Assembly (NCBI GenBank): GCA_016871335.1
Contig: VFZF01000012.1
Span: 48,001-112,000 of the forward strand
DNA from: Acidimicrobiia bacterium
GTDB lineage: Bacteria > Acidobacteriota > Vicinamibacteria > Vicinamibacterales > SCN-69-37
Reading direction: 5' to 3'
Length of the DNA stretch: 64,000 nt
Positions 8,531 to 16,780 of the stretch are shown piece after piece (position 1 is the first letter of the stretch; each line of letters opens with the position of its first letter). The notes under the pieces were generated by a model. That model saw only the letters and a list, made by a program, of their open reading frames with translations. It did no database searches and had not been told where the DNA came from. Both the position numbers and the translations under genes were made by a program.

Positions 8531-8607
8531 TCGCCATCGTAGTACTCGCCTTCGCGCTTGCGGGATCAGGCGAACCTGCCGCGCTCAAACAATCCGGTGG
8601 TCGCTAG
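8527..8607 (+). CDS. Possible 26-residue hydrophobic leader ORF
   Basis: ATG 8527 overlaps the cupin stop (ATGA). The frame reads MIAIVVLAFALAGSGEPAAL, then a short tail to a TAG at 8605. It looks like the start of a signal peptide cut short and overlaps the hydrolase start. It could be a coupling leader for the hydrolase, or the old start of the hydrolase displaced by a frameshift. No independent support for translation. Confidence 0.25.
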   Translation: MIAIVVLAFALAGSGEPAALKQSGGR

Positions 8608-9520
8608 ACTCGGCGCCCTGCTGGTCGCGTGTCTTGTTGTGGCGTCGCCGGCCGCACAGGCTCCCGCGCCTCCCGCCCAAGTCACCGTGCTGGTCGGTGG
8701 ACATCCACTGGCGGTCTGGACTCGAAGTGCGGCCACACCACGCGCCTCGATTGTGCTTGTCCATGGCCGCACGTGGAGCAGCCGTCCCGATTTTGATTTA
8801 GAGGTCCCCGGATACCAGCGTTCGGTGATGGCGTCACTCGCGGCACGTGGGTTCGCGGTCTACGCCGTTGACCTGCGTGGGTATGGCGCCTCGCCCCGTG
8901 ACCGCACGGGGTTCCTCACACCCACACGCGCTGCGGCGGATGTGGTCGCGGTGTTGAAGTGGGTGACTGTCCGCCATCCCGGCCTGCCGCCGCCGGCGCT
9001 TCTGGGCTGGTCACTCGGCGGCGCCGTGGTGCAGCTCGCGGCACAACAGCCCGATGCGGTGATCTCGTCACTCGTGCTCTTCGGGTACTCCGTCGCTCCC
9101 GACCTCAAGTTTGCGTCGAGGCCGGTGCCCGAACAGCCGGCCATGCAGAAGACCGATCGGGCCGATGCCGAGAGCGATTTCATCTCTCCGCTCGTGACGC
9201 CCCGCGCGGTCATCGACGCGTTTGTGAAGCAGGCGCTGGCGGCCGATCCGGTGCGCATGGACTGGATTCGCGAAGACGAGTTCAACGCGCTGCGTCCCGA
9301 GAAGCTGACCATGCCGGTCCTGGTCCTTCACGGTTCCCGTGATCCCGGCATGGATGACACCGCCACCGGGAAATTTGTCGCGCGGCTCGCATCCGCGCAT
9401 CGGCAGTGGACGATCCTCCCCGGTGGGGATCACGCCGCACAATTGGAGGACACCCACGATGCGTTTGTGGACGCCGTGGCAGGATTTATTCTTCGACCGG
9501 TTCCGGCACGGAGGCAGTGA
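8597..9520 (+). CDS. Secreted alpha/beta hydrolase
   Basis: About 307 residues from GTG 8597; a TTG at 8558 would add 13 residues. The N-terminus ARLGALLVACLVVASPAAQA is a signal peptide, so the protein is periplasmic or secreted. The alpha/beta hydrolase core shows the oxyanion strand IVLVHGRTWSS, the nucleophile elbow LGWSLGGA (Ser), an acid on LVLHGSRDPGMDD and the catalytic His in LPGGDHAAQLE. A lid region is at about residues 150-215. It resembles serine hydrolases or esterases acting on small lipophilic substrates; the exact substrate is unknown. Its TGA overlaps the ATG of the DUF1028 gene, so the two are probably one unit. Confidence 0.8.
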   Translation: MVARLGALLVACLVVASPAAQAPAPPAQVTVLVGGHPLAVWTRSAATPRASIVLVHGRTWSSRPDFDLEVPGYQRSVMASLAARGFAVYAVDLRGYGASPRDRTGFLTPTRAAADVVAVLKWVTVRHPGLPPPALLGWSLGGAVVQLAAQQPDAVISSLVLFGYSVAPDLKFASRPVPEQPAMQKTDRADAESDFISPLVTPRAVIDAFVKQALAADPVRMDWIREDEFNALRPEKLTMPVLVLHGSRDPGMDDTATGKFVARLASAHRQWTILPGGDHAAQLEDTHDAFVDAVAGFILRPVPARRQ

Positions 9521-10269
9521 TGCGCAGAGCAACATGGATGGTGACGTTGGTGGCCGCGGCGGGGAGCCTGCTCGCGGCGTCGCAGCAGCAGGTGGCGCTG
9601 CCGGACGATCCGGTCGCGACGTTTTCGATTCTCGGGTACGACCCCGAGTCCGGTGAACTCGGCGGCGCCGTGCAGTCGCGCGTGTTCTCGGTCGGCAACG
9701 GCGTCCTGTGGGCCGAAGCCGGAGTGGGCGCGGTCGCGACGCAGGCCATCGTGGACGTGAGCTACGGGCCCCAGGCGTTGGAGTTGCTGCGCAAGGGCGT
9801 GGCGCCGGCGGATGTCATCAAACAAGTCTGGGAACGCGATCCTGATCCCGGACTTCGCGGCCAGCGTTGGCCAAGAGCCGGCCGTCAGTTCGCGGTGATC
9901 ACTCCCGCTGGTGAGACCGCCGTGTTCACCGGGCCTGAAGCCAGCACGTGGGCCGGGCACAAACAGGGCAAGTACGCCACTGCGCAGGGCAACATCCTTG
10001 CCGGCCCCGCCGTGGTCAACGACATGATCACCGCGTTTGAAACCACACCGGGGCGGCTCGCGTTCCGGCTCCAGGCCGCACTCGAAGCGGGGCAGGCGGC
10101 CGGCGGCGACACGCGCGGCATGCAGTCAGCGGCGATGTTGATTGTGAAGAAGGACGGCGGCGTGTGGCTCCACAACGACGTGGTGCTTCGGCTCCAGGTT
10201 GATGACAACCCGGAGCCGATCAGGGAACTCCGGCGCCTCATCGAACGCCGGTATCCGCGAGGAGAATAG
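9520..10269 (+). CDS. DUF1028 family protein (Ntn-hydrolase-like), secreted
   Basis: 249 residues from ATG 9520, which overlaps the previous stop. The signal peptide is MRRATWMVTLVAAAGSLLAA. The body starts with PVATFSILGYDPESGELGGA, the family hallmark, followed by VGAVATQA, ITPAGETAVFTG and GNILAGPAVV. DUF1028 proteins have an Ntn-hydrolase-like fold; their reaction is not established. The DPDPGLRGQR loop is also typical. Probably periplasmic and co-expressed with the hydrolase before it. A REP-like composite palindrome lies directly downstream. Confidence 0.8.
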   Translation: MRRATWMVTLVAAAGSLLAASQQQVALPDDPVATFSILGYDPESGELGGAVQSRVFSVGNGVLWAEAGVGAVATQAIVDVSYGPQALELLRKGVAPADVIKQVWERDPDPGLRGQRWPRAGRQFAVITPAGETAVFTGPEASTWAGHKQGKYATAQGNILAGPAVVNDMITAFETTPGRLAFRLQAALEAGQAAGGDTRGMQSAAMLIVKKDGGVWLHNDVVLRLQVDDNPEPIRELRRLIERRYPRGE

Positions 10270-10271
10270 TC

Positions 10272-10363
10272 CGGCCCGCTCCAGTTCAGCGGGCCCTACG
10301 CACGGTGCGTAGGGCGGCCTGGGTTCGAGGCTGCCATTCAGCGCGCTGAACTGGAGCGGGCCG
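10272..10363. repeat. Composite REP-like palindrome (REPIN-type)
   Basis: A perfect 20-bp inverted repeat, CGGCCCGCTCCAGTTCAGCG (10272-10291) and its complement (10344-10363), encloses a second perfect inverted repeat, GCCCTACGCAC/GTGCGTAGGGC (10293-10315). The units share the GTAGGGC...CGCTG...AGCG...GCC pattern found at three other sites here. It sits between convergent genes (DUF1028 plus, TonB receptor minus) and may also act as a transcription end. Confidence 0.75.
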
Positions 10364-10368
10364 TGATC

Positions 10369-12489
10369 CTAAAACCCCACTCCAAGCGTAATCCCAATCG
10401 TGCGCGGCCGTCCGCTTTCCCCGACAAACCCCGACGCCGCGAAGAACGGATACGCAAACGCGGTCGGGATGTAGCGCGTGTCAAACGCGTTGCGCACCCA
10501 ACCCTCGATGGTCATGCCGCGCACATCCACGCCGGCGCGCAGATTCGCGAGCGCGTATGCCTTCTGCCCAGCCGTGTTCGCATCGTCGTAATCAAACTTG
10601 CCGTAGCGCACCAGTTCGACGCGGCCGAAGGCGGAGACGCGGTCACGCAACTGCCGGGAGAACTGCATGCCGACCGACGCCGTGTACTCCGGCGTGAAGG
10701 GGATGCGGTTGTCGCCTACATCGACCCCCTCCGACGTGCTGCCCGCGTCGAATCGCGCGTGCGTCAGGCCGAGGGCGCCGAACACATCAATGCCGCCGCC
10801 AGCGAGGGCCATCAGTTCGAGTTCAGCACCACGACTGGTCGCACCGCCGATGTTCGAAATGTAGAACTGACCGGGCGCCATCGGGATGGGCAGGTTCAGC
10901 TGCAGATCGGTCCAGTCGATGAGGAAGACCGCCGCGTTCGCGGTGACGCGACCGTTGGCGAACGACGTCTTGCTCCCCGCCTCCATTGTCCATGTCAGTT
11001 CTTCGCCGTAGGCTTCGGCTGAGGGCGGCGCGGTGGGGTTGAAACCGCCGGCCTTGTAGCCGCGGCCCGCGGTGGCGTAGACGATCGCGCCCGGACGCAC
11101 ATGGACCGTCAGCGACGCGTTGGGAGACACGTTGGAGTACGTCACTTTTGCGCTCGTCGCGGTCGGCGGCGCAATCATCGGATCGAAGAACGTGTTGAGC
11201 GTGGCGTCCTTGGTTTCACGATCGGCACGGGCGCCGAGTGCAAGGTCCACCTTGTCCGAGAACGAGAACGTCGCCTGCGCAAAGCCCCCGAAGCCGAGGT
11301 CTTCAATCGTGCCCTGTGGCGAGTACTGCTTCACCGGGAAGCCGAGGAACGGCGACAGGATGAACGGCGAGAACTGGTTGATCGCCGTCTGTTCGTAATT
11401 CTGCGTGAACATGACGCCGCCGGCCTGCCACGACAGGGTGGTGGAGTCCGATAGCCGCACGGGCGCGGCCGAGGCCAAACGAAGTTCCTGGCTGAACTGG
11501 CTGGCTTCTTCTGTGTTGTCACGGGTCACCAGGCTGAGCGGCGTGTAGTCCAGATCCGTGGCATCCCGCGTGTCCCACCGAAGATAGCCGCTCGTGGATG
11601 TCACGCTGACACGCGAACCTTCGTAACGCGCCAGCAAGATCGCCGAGCGAAGGTCGCGGTTCTGGTAACCCTCGAAGTTGCGCGCCACCGTAAACGGGTT
11701 CTTGCGAAGCCCCGCGAGATCACTCAGCGCATAGTCGCCATCGCGCGACCGTTCGCCGCTGACGATGAGTCGCGTTTCCCACTGGGCGTTCGGTGTCCAC
11801 AGCAATTGGGCTTTGCCGAACGTACCCTTGCGGTCATCAGTCGTGTTGCCTGTGATGCTGTTGGTCGTGAAGCCGTCACGTTCGCCGTGCCCGATGGCCA
11901 CACCCAGAGCGACCGTGTTCGAGAGCGGACCCGACACCGAACCCCGGACTTCACGGGTGCCGTTGTCCCCGAGCGGTGCCGTCAGACGGCCGGTCCAACG
12001 CGACAGGTTCGGCCGTGCGGATGAAATGTTGACGAGGCCGCCCAATGTGTTGCGCCCGAAGAGCGCACTCTGCGGACCACGCACAAATTCAACCTGATCG
12101 ACATCGATCAACTCAATGCTCGACGCGTTGGCGTTGAGCACGGGCACGCCATCGATGAACGTGGTGATCGCCGGGTTCGCCGGGCTCGCCCCAAGTCCAC
12201 GGAACCGCGCGTTGCTGAGCTTGCGCGCGGTGAACTCGGTGAAGATCGAGTTCGGCGCCGCGAGCGCCGCGTCACTGACGATGGAGACGCCCGCGCGTTC
12301 GAGCATGCCGGCGGTTATCGCCGTGACGCTGACTGGAAGGTCCTGCGCTTTGGCGGGTTCCTTCTGGGCGGTCACCGTGACCTCAGGCAACGTGACCGTG
12401 GGCGGCTGGGTTTGCGCAAGCGCAGGCACCGCAAAGACGGCACAGAACACACTGAGAGACAACGGTCGGGCAAAAACAGACTGAAGCAT
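10369..12489 (-). CDS. TonB-dependent outer-membrane receptor
   Basis: 706 residues. Signal peptide MLQSVFARPLSLSVFCAVFA up to ALAQ. A TonB-box-like PEVTVTAQK follows at about residues 34-42. The plug domain (about 48-160) has LPVSVTAITAGMLE, FRGLGAS, FIDGVPV and VEFVRGPQSALFGRNTLGG. A 22-strand-type barrel then ends in a terminal aromatic residue (LGVGF). This is the siderophore or small-ligand receptor type; the ligand cannot be told. It has no carboxypeptidase-like N-domain, unlike the other receptors here. TATAAT 6 nt before ATG 12489 predicts a leaderless message. Divergent from an amidohydrolase that may process an imported ligand. Confidence 0.9.
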   Translation of the reverse strand: MLQSVFARPLSLSVFCAVFAVPALAQTQPPTVTLPEVTVTAQKEPAKAQDLPVSVTAITAGMLERAGVSIVSDAALAAPNSIFTEFTARKLSNARFRGLGASPANPAITTFIDGVPVLNANASSIELIDVDQVEFVRGPQSALFGRNTLGGLVNISSARPNLSRWTGRLTAPLGDNGTREVRGSVSGPLSNTVALGVAIGHGERDGFTTNSITGNTTDDRKGTFGKAQLLWTPNAQWETRLIVSGERSRDGDYALSDLAGLRKNPFTVARNFEGYQNRDLRSAILLARYEGSRVSVTSTSGYLRWDTRDATDLDYTPLSLVTRDNTEEASQFSQELRLASAAPVRLSDSTTLSWQAGGVMFTQNYEQTAINQFSPFILSPFLGFPVKQYSPQGTIEDLGFGGFAQATFSFSDKVDLALGARADRETKDATLNTFFDPMIAPPTATSAKVTYSNVSPNASLTVHVRPGAIVYATAGRGYKAGGFNPTAPPSAEAYGEELTWTMEAGSKTSFANGRVTANAAVFLIDWTDLQLNLPIPMAPGQFYISNIGGATSRGAELELMALAGGGIDVFGALGLTHARFDAGSTSEGVDVGDNRIPFTPEYTASVGMQFSRQLRDRVSAFGRVELVRYGKFDYDDANTAGQKAYALANLRAGVDVRGMTIEGWVRNAFDTRYIPTAFAYPFFAASGFVGESGRPRTIGITLGVGF

Positions 12490-12495
12490 GCCGCA

Positions 12496-12522
12496 ATTAT
12501 ACGAGAGGGCCGGGTGTAGAAT
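12496..12522. promoter_or_regulatory. Divergent -10 pair: TATAAT (minus, 12501-12496) and TAGAAT (plus, 12517-12522)
   Basis: The minus-strand TATAAT ends 6 nt before the TonB receptor ATG (12489). The plus-strand TAGAAT ends 8 nt before the amidohydrolase ATG (12531). The two starts are only 41 bp apart and neither has a Shine-Dalgarno, consistent with two leaderless transcripts. Confidence 0.5.
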
Positions 12523-12530
12523 TCGCGCCT

Positions 12531-13952
12531 ATGAGACAGACAGTGCTTGTCGCCGGTGTACTGGTGGCCGTGGCGTTCGCATCCGTACAGGCCCAGCGGC
12601 CGCCGATCAGCAACAACATCCGGCGCTTCGTCACCGTAGACGCTCCGGTCGTGGCACTAACGCACGCGAAGGTACTTGATGGCACTGGTGCGTCGGCACG
12701 CAATGACCAGACGTTGATTATTCGGGACGGACGGATCGCCGTCATCGGTGCGAGCGCCTCGACGCCCGTGCCCGAAGGCGCCACCGTGGTCGACCTGACC
12801 GGCAAGACCGTGATGCCCGGTATGGTGATGGTGCACGAGCACCTCTACTACCCAACAGGTCCCGGCGTGTATGGCCAGCTGGGCGAAAGCTTCGTGCAGC
12901 TGTATCTTGCCGGGGGCGTGACGTCCATGCGCACCGGCGGCAACGTGCACGGCACGATGGACATCAACATGAAACGTCTCATCGAGGCCGGCTCGAAGGC
13001 CGGTCCCTGGATGGACGCCACGGCGCCATATCTCAACGGTCCCAACACCTTCCAGCAGATGCGTGTGTTGTCGGGGCCTGACGATGCCCGGAAGCAGGTG
13101 AACTACTGGGCGGACGAAGGCGCGACGTCGTTCAAGGCGTACATGAACATTTCGCGCGACGATCTTGCCGCGGCCATCAGCGAAGCCCACAAGCGCGGCC
13201 TGAAGGTGACGGGCCATCTGTGCTCGGTCACGTACGCCGAAGCCGCTGAACTGGGCATCGACAATCTTGAGCATTCGTTCATGGCCGCGACGGACTTCGT
13301 CGCCGACAAGAAGCCGAACGCGTGTCCCGGGCAGGCCGTTGGCCAGAAGACGATCGCGGGCCTGGATCCGAAGTCGCCGCAGTTCCTCGCGCTCGTGAAG
13401 ACGTTGATCGACATGGGGGTGTCGTTGACGACGACCCCTGCGGTGTTTGAAACCTTCACGCCCGGCCGGCCTCTGCCGCCGGGTCTTGAGGTGCTCACGC
13501 CGCAGCTGAAGGAGCAGTTCGAACAGACACACGCGCGGACTGCCAAGAGCGCCAACTCGATCTACTCGACGCTCTTCATGAAAGGGCTGGAACTCGACCT
13601 CGCGTTTTTCCGCGCCGGCGGCAAACTGGTGGCGGGCACCGATCCCACAGGCAGTGGCGGCGTGATTCCCGGGTTCTCGAATCAGCGAACGATCGAGATC
13701 CTCGTCGAAGCCGGATTCACGTTACCGGAAGCCATCCAGGTCGTCACGCTCAACGGCGCGCGGTATCTCGGACGCGATCAGAGCACCGGCTCCCTCGTTG
13801 TCGGCAAACAGGCAGATATCGTTGTCTTCAACGGCGACCCGACGTCAACCATTAGCGACGTGCGCAAGGTCGAAACGGTCTTCAAGCAGGGTGTGGGCTT
13901 CGATTCGGCGCGGCTCATTGCGAATGTGGCTGGGCGGGTCGGCATCTTCTGA
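12531..13952 (+). CDS. Secreted metal-dependent amidohydrolase (imidazolonepropionase-like)
   Basis: 473 residues. Signal peptide MRQTVLVAGVLVAVAFASVQ, then A-Q cleavage. The TIM-barrel amidohydrolase has metal motif VHEHLYY (HxH, near residue 103), a candidate carboxylated Lys in TSFKAYM, His ligands in VTGHLCS and NLEHSFM, and the catalytic Asp in VAGTDPTGSGG. The small beta-sandwich is built from both termini (ALTHAKVLDGTG and GKQADIVVFNGDP). The family hydrolyses cyclic amides, dipeptides or similar bonds; secreted acidobacterial versions are often annotated as imidazolonepropionase-like without proof. Divergent from a TonB receptor. Confidence 0.85.
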   Translation: MRQTVLVAGVLVAVAFASVQAQRPPISNNIRRFVTVDAPVVALTHAKVLDGTGASARNDQTLIIRDGRIAVIGASASTPVPEGATVVDLTGKTVMPGMVMVHEHLYYPTGPGVYGQLGESFVQLYLAGGVTSMRTGGNVHGTMDINMKRLIEAGSKAGPWMDATAPYLNGPNTFQQMRVLSGPDDARKQVNYWADEGATSFKAYMNISRDDLAAAISEAHKRGLKVTGHLCSVTYAEAAELGIDNLEHSFMAATDFVADKKPNACPGQAVGQKTIAGLDPKSPQFLALVKTLIDMGVSLTTTPAVFETFTPGRPLPPGLEVLTPQLKEQFEQTHARTAKSANSIYSTLFMKGLELDLAFFRAGGKLVAGTDPTGSGGVIPGFSNQRTIEILVEAGFTLPEAIQVVTLNGARYLGRDQSTGSLVVGKQADIVVFNGDPTSTISDVRKVETVFKQGVGFDSARLIANVAGRVGIF

Positions 13953-13986
13953 TGGGCAGGTGGGCAGGCGGGTGGATGGGCGGATG
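13953..13986. repeat. G-rich direct repeats (GGGCAGG/GGGCGGATG words)
   Basis: Directly after the amidohydrolase stop the plus strand carries GGGCAGGTGGGCAGGCGGG and then TGGATGGGCGGATG. This is the same word family as at 6870-6908. It lies next to a REP-like hairpin. Another G-run cluster, GGGGGGTTGGGGGG, lies at 14203-14216 ahead of the M23 peptidase gene. Confidence 0.45.
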
Positions 13987-13998
13987 TGACGCACGTAG

Positions 13999-14021
13999 GG
14001 CACGCTGGTTTGCAGCGTGCC
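13999..14021 (+). repeat. REP-like hairpin, copy 2
   Basis: GGCACGCTG-GTTTG-CAGCGTGCC is a perfect 9-bp stem, preceded by the signature GTAG (13995-13998). It shares the family pattern GTAGGGC-x-CGCTG...AGCG-x-GCC. Confidence 0.7.
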
Positions 14022-14050
14022 GTGACACGGCCTCGCCGCGCAGAAGCCCG

Positions 14051-14167
14051 TTGGTGCCGGATGCGGGCGAGTGCGGCGTAGTCGATGGGTTCGTTTGTGG
14101 CGCCTGAGGGCAGAGCGATAAACGTCGTGAGGGCCAGAACCGTAGGGCCGCCCGGTTTCGGTTCCAC
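14051..14167 (-). pseudogene. N-terminal remnant of a secreted M28/M20-type peptidase (probable)
   Basis: Reading leftwards from the codon at 14167, the frame gives VLALTTFIALPSGATNEPID and then YAALARIR. A short hydrophobic leader followed by E-P-[IV]-D-x-x-x-[VL]-A-[RK]-I-R is how many acidobacterial secreted M28-type peptidases begin (normally continuing D-E-G-L-x-R-S-Q-V-M). After ARIR the similarity stops, and a few dozen bp further left comes the REP-like hairpin, so about 35 codons of the start remain. This is similarity by eye to a family start, so it is tentative. Confidence 0.4.
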
Positions 14168-14238
14168 TAATACGCCTCGGCCCTGCGGATGGTAAGGTAT
14201 TGGGGGGTTGGGGGGTATGACGATGGAGTGTGTGAGGA

Positions 14239-15537
14239 ATGTCTAGGTCCAAGTTGGTGCCGGTGCTCGCGGCAGCTGCCATTGTTGGCGGCGTCACGAT
14301 GGCTGCCGTGTTGACCTCGCTTGACCGTGACCTGTCCCCGGACGCCATCCATCACGACGTACGACTCCCGCTCGACGTGGTCATTGTCGAGGCCACCGTC
14401 CCACGCAATGCGACGCTCGAAAGCGTCCTGAAAAGCCATCCCGCTTCCTCGCCCTTTGCCGACTCCATCGTCGGCGCGGTGCGCACCGTGTTCAACCCGC
14501 GTCACCTGCAGGCCGACCGCCCGTATCGCGTGACGACGACGCTTGATGGGCTGTTTCAGGAGTTCCGCTACCGGCTGGACGCGGACCGTTTTCTGCGCGT
14601 GGCGCTGAAGGACGACAGCCCGGCGGAGACACCGGAGTTCGACGTCGAGGTCGTGCCGTATCCGAAGGAAGTGGTCGTGGATGCGGTTGAGGTGGAAATC
14701 ACCAAGGCGCGCCCGTCACTGTGGGCCGCGCTGCAGGACAAGGGCGAAAACATCCAGCTTGCGTTGTTGTTGTCGGAGGCGTTTTCCGGCGACGTGGACT
14801 TCAATTCGGATCTCCAGGCCGGCGATCGCTTTGAGGTGTTGTTCGGTCGTGTGATGCGCGACGGCGAGTTCTCGGGGTACGACGGCGTGCAGGCGGCGGT
14901 GCTCCACAACGATGGGCGGACGCTGACGGCCATGCGGCACGAAGGTCCCGACGGCCGCCTCGGGTGGTACGACGCGGAGGGCCGCTCGCTCAAGCGGCAA
15001 TTCCTGAAGTCGCCGCTGGGATTTGAGCCCACCGTGACATCGAGTTTTTCCCGGTCGCGTCTGCACCCGGTGCTCGGCGTGTACCGGGCCCATCGTGGCG
15101 TGGACTATCGCGCGGCGTATGGCACACCGGTCGTGTCGGTTTCTGCAGGCACCGTGGTCGCTGCGGGATGGGCGGGCGGTGCTGGACGCCGAGTGGTGGT
15201 CCGGCACGTCAACGGCTACGAGAGTGCGTATTTTCACCTCTCGGCGATTGCGCCGGGCATCCGCCCTGGCGCCAAGGTCGACCAGGGGCAGACGGTCGGC
15301 CGGGTCGGCAACTCGGGCACGGTCACCGCAACCCACCTGCACTACGAACTCAAGAAGGGGGGCGCGTACGTGAATCCGGTGACTGAACACCGGAACATGC
15401 CGCCTGGAGTGCCGATTCCCGCCGATCAGATGGGGTCGTTCCTTGAGGCCCGGGATCGGTTGTTCGGGCAGCTCCGCCAGACGTTGCCACCCGCTCCTGC
15501 GCCCGCTCCGGTCGCCACCGGCGCGTCAGGTCAGTAA
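14239..15537 (+). CDS. M23 family metallopeptidase (LytM-type cell-wall endopeptidase)
   Basis: 432 residues. An N-terminal membrane anchor or signal (LVPVLAAAAIVGGVTMAAVL) is followed by an OapA/LysM-like region (about 45-230, including FNPRHLQADRPYRVTTTLDG). The LytM catalytic domain (about 265-385) has HRGVDYRA (His and Asp zinc ligands) and HLHYELKKGG (HxH), so it looks active. The family cuts peptidoglycan cross-bridges in the periplasm during growth or division. The C-terminal tail is Pro/Ala-rich (PPAPAPAPVATGASGQ). ATG 14239 follows GAGGA directly. Followed 12 bp later by the DUF1015 gene. Confidence 0.85.
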   Translation: MSRSKLVPVLAAAAIVGGVTMAAVLTSLDRDLSPDAIHHDVRLPLDVVIVEATVPRNATLESVLKSHPASSPFADSIVGAVRTVFNPRHLQADRPYRVTTTLDGLFQEFRYRLDADRFLRVALKDDSPAETPEFDVEVVPYPKEVVVDAVEVEITKARPSLWAALQDKGENIQLALLLSEAFSGDVDFNSDLQAGDRFEVLFGRVMRDGEFSGYDGVQAAVLHNDGRTLTAMRHEGPDGRLGWYDAEGRSLKRQFLKSPLGFEPTVTSSFSRSRLHPVLGVYRAHRGVDYRAAYGTPVVSVSAGTVVAAGWAGGAGRRVVVRHVNGYESAYFHLSAIAPGIRPGAKVDQGQTVGRVGNSGTVTATHLHYELKKGGAYVNPVTEHRNMPPGVPIPADQMGSFLEARDRLFGQLRQTLPPAPAPAPVATGASGQ

Positions 15538-15540
15538 ACT
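15535..15540 (+). promoter_or_regulatory. -10-like hexamer TAAACT, 9 nt before ATG 15550
   Basis: TAAACT overlaps the stop codon of the M23 gene and ends 9 nt before the DUF1015 start, which has no Shine-Dalgarno. Weaker than other examples of this arrangement in the window. Confidence 0.3.
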
Positions 15541-15549
15541 CTTTCCGTC

Positions 15550-16767
15550 ATGGCTCACCTCTCTCCGTTCCGGGCGCTGCGTCCGGCGCCCTCGGCTGCG
15601 TCGCGTGTCGCCTCGGTGCCGTACGACGTCGTGTCCACCGACGAAGCCCGCGCGCTTGCCGCCGACAACCCCCTGAGTTTTCTCCGCGTCACCCGCTCCG
15701 AAATTGATTTTCCGGATGGCGCCGATCCGTACACACCTGCCATCTACGACCGTGCGGCCGGCAACCTCCGCGCGCTTGAAGCAGGAGCCCCGCTGATCGA
15801 AGATGCCGAGCCCTCGCTGTACTTCTATCGCCAGCAGAGGGGGGACCACGTGCAGACCGGTCTGGCGGGCTGTTTCAGCGTGGACGAATACGAACGGGAC
15901 CTGATCAAGAAACACGAGAAGACGCGTCCGGACAAGGAAGACGACCGCACGCGGCATATCACCGTCGTGCGTGCGCAGACAGGCGTTGTGTTTCTGACCT
16001 ATCGCGCCGTTGGTGGGGTGGATGCCATCGCCGCCCGTGTGTGCACCGCCGACCCGCTGTACGACTTCGCTGCGCCGGATGGGATTCGTCACACGGTGTG
16101 GATCGTGCCGTCCGCCGACCGGGACGCACTCGTCGCCGCGTTTGCGGCGATCCCCGCGCTGTACATTGCTGATGGCCATCACCGCGCCGCGAGCGCGGCA
16201 CGGGCGCGCGCGACGTTGCGTGAGCGGGGCGAGTCGACGGAGTTGGCCGATCACTTCATTGCGGTGGCGTTTCCAGATCGCCAGTTGAAGATCCTGCCGT
16301 ACCACCGCATCGTCAAGGACCTCAACGGTCAGTCGCCGGCGGATTTTCTGGCGGCGCTCCGACGCCGGTTCGAGGTGCGCGAGGGTGGCCCCGTTCCCGA
16401 GCGTCCGGAGGATGTGTCGGTGTACGTGGACGGCCGGTGGTCGGTCGTGACGCTTCCCGCGTCACCGGCAGGCACGTCACGGGCCGACAGTCTGGCGGTC
16501 GCTGTGCTGCAGCGTGAGGTCCTGACGCCGCTGCTCGGCATCGGGGACATCCGCACCGACAAGCGCATCGACTTTGTCGGCGGGGCCAGGGGCACGACGG
16601 CCCTTGAGGCGGCCGTGAATGAAGGCCGAGCGGCCGTGGCGTTCTCGATGTTCCCGGTCTCGGTCGACGATCTGCTCGCCGTGTCTGATGCGGGGGACAT
16701 CATGCCGCCCAAGTCCACCTGGTTCGAACCCAAATTGCGCGACGGGCTGCTCGTCCATCGCATCTGA
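15550..16767 (+). CDS. DUF1015 family protein
   Basis: 405 residues. It begins FRALRPAPSAASRVASVPYD, and contains FLRVTRSEIDFPDG, VSTDEARALA, KHEKTRPDKEDDRTRH and a central IADGHHRAASA, all landmarks of the DUF1015 family (sometimes labelled SerC-associated). The catalytic role is not established; it is commonly found beside phosphoserine metabolism genes, and here serC follows 13 bp later, which supports a link to serine or PLP-related metabolism. Cytoplasmic. Confidence 0.85.
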   Translation: MAHLSPFRALRPAPSAASRVASVPYDVVSTDEARALAADNPLSFLRVTRSEIDFPDGADPYTPAIYDRAAGNLRALEAGAPLIEDAEPSLYFYRQQRGDHVQTGLAGCFSVDEYERDLIKKHEKTRPDKEDDRTRHITVVRAQTGVVFLTYRAVGGVDAIAARVCTADPLYDFAAPDGIRHTVWIVPSADRDALVAAFAAIPALYIADGHHRAASAARARATLRERGESTELADHFIAVAFPDRQLKILPYHRIVKDLNGQSPADFLAALRRRFEVREGGPVPERPEDVSVYVDGRWSVVTLPASPAGTSRADSLAVAVLQREVLTPLLGIGDIRTDKRIDFVGGARGTTALEAAVNEGRAAVAFSMFPVSVDDLLAVSDAGDIMPPKSTWFEPKLRDGLLVHRI

Positions 16768-16780
16768 GGAACCCTTCGTC

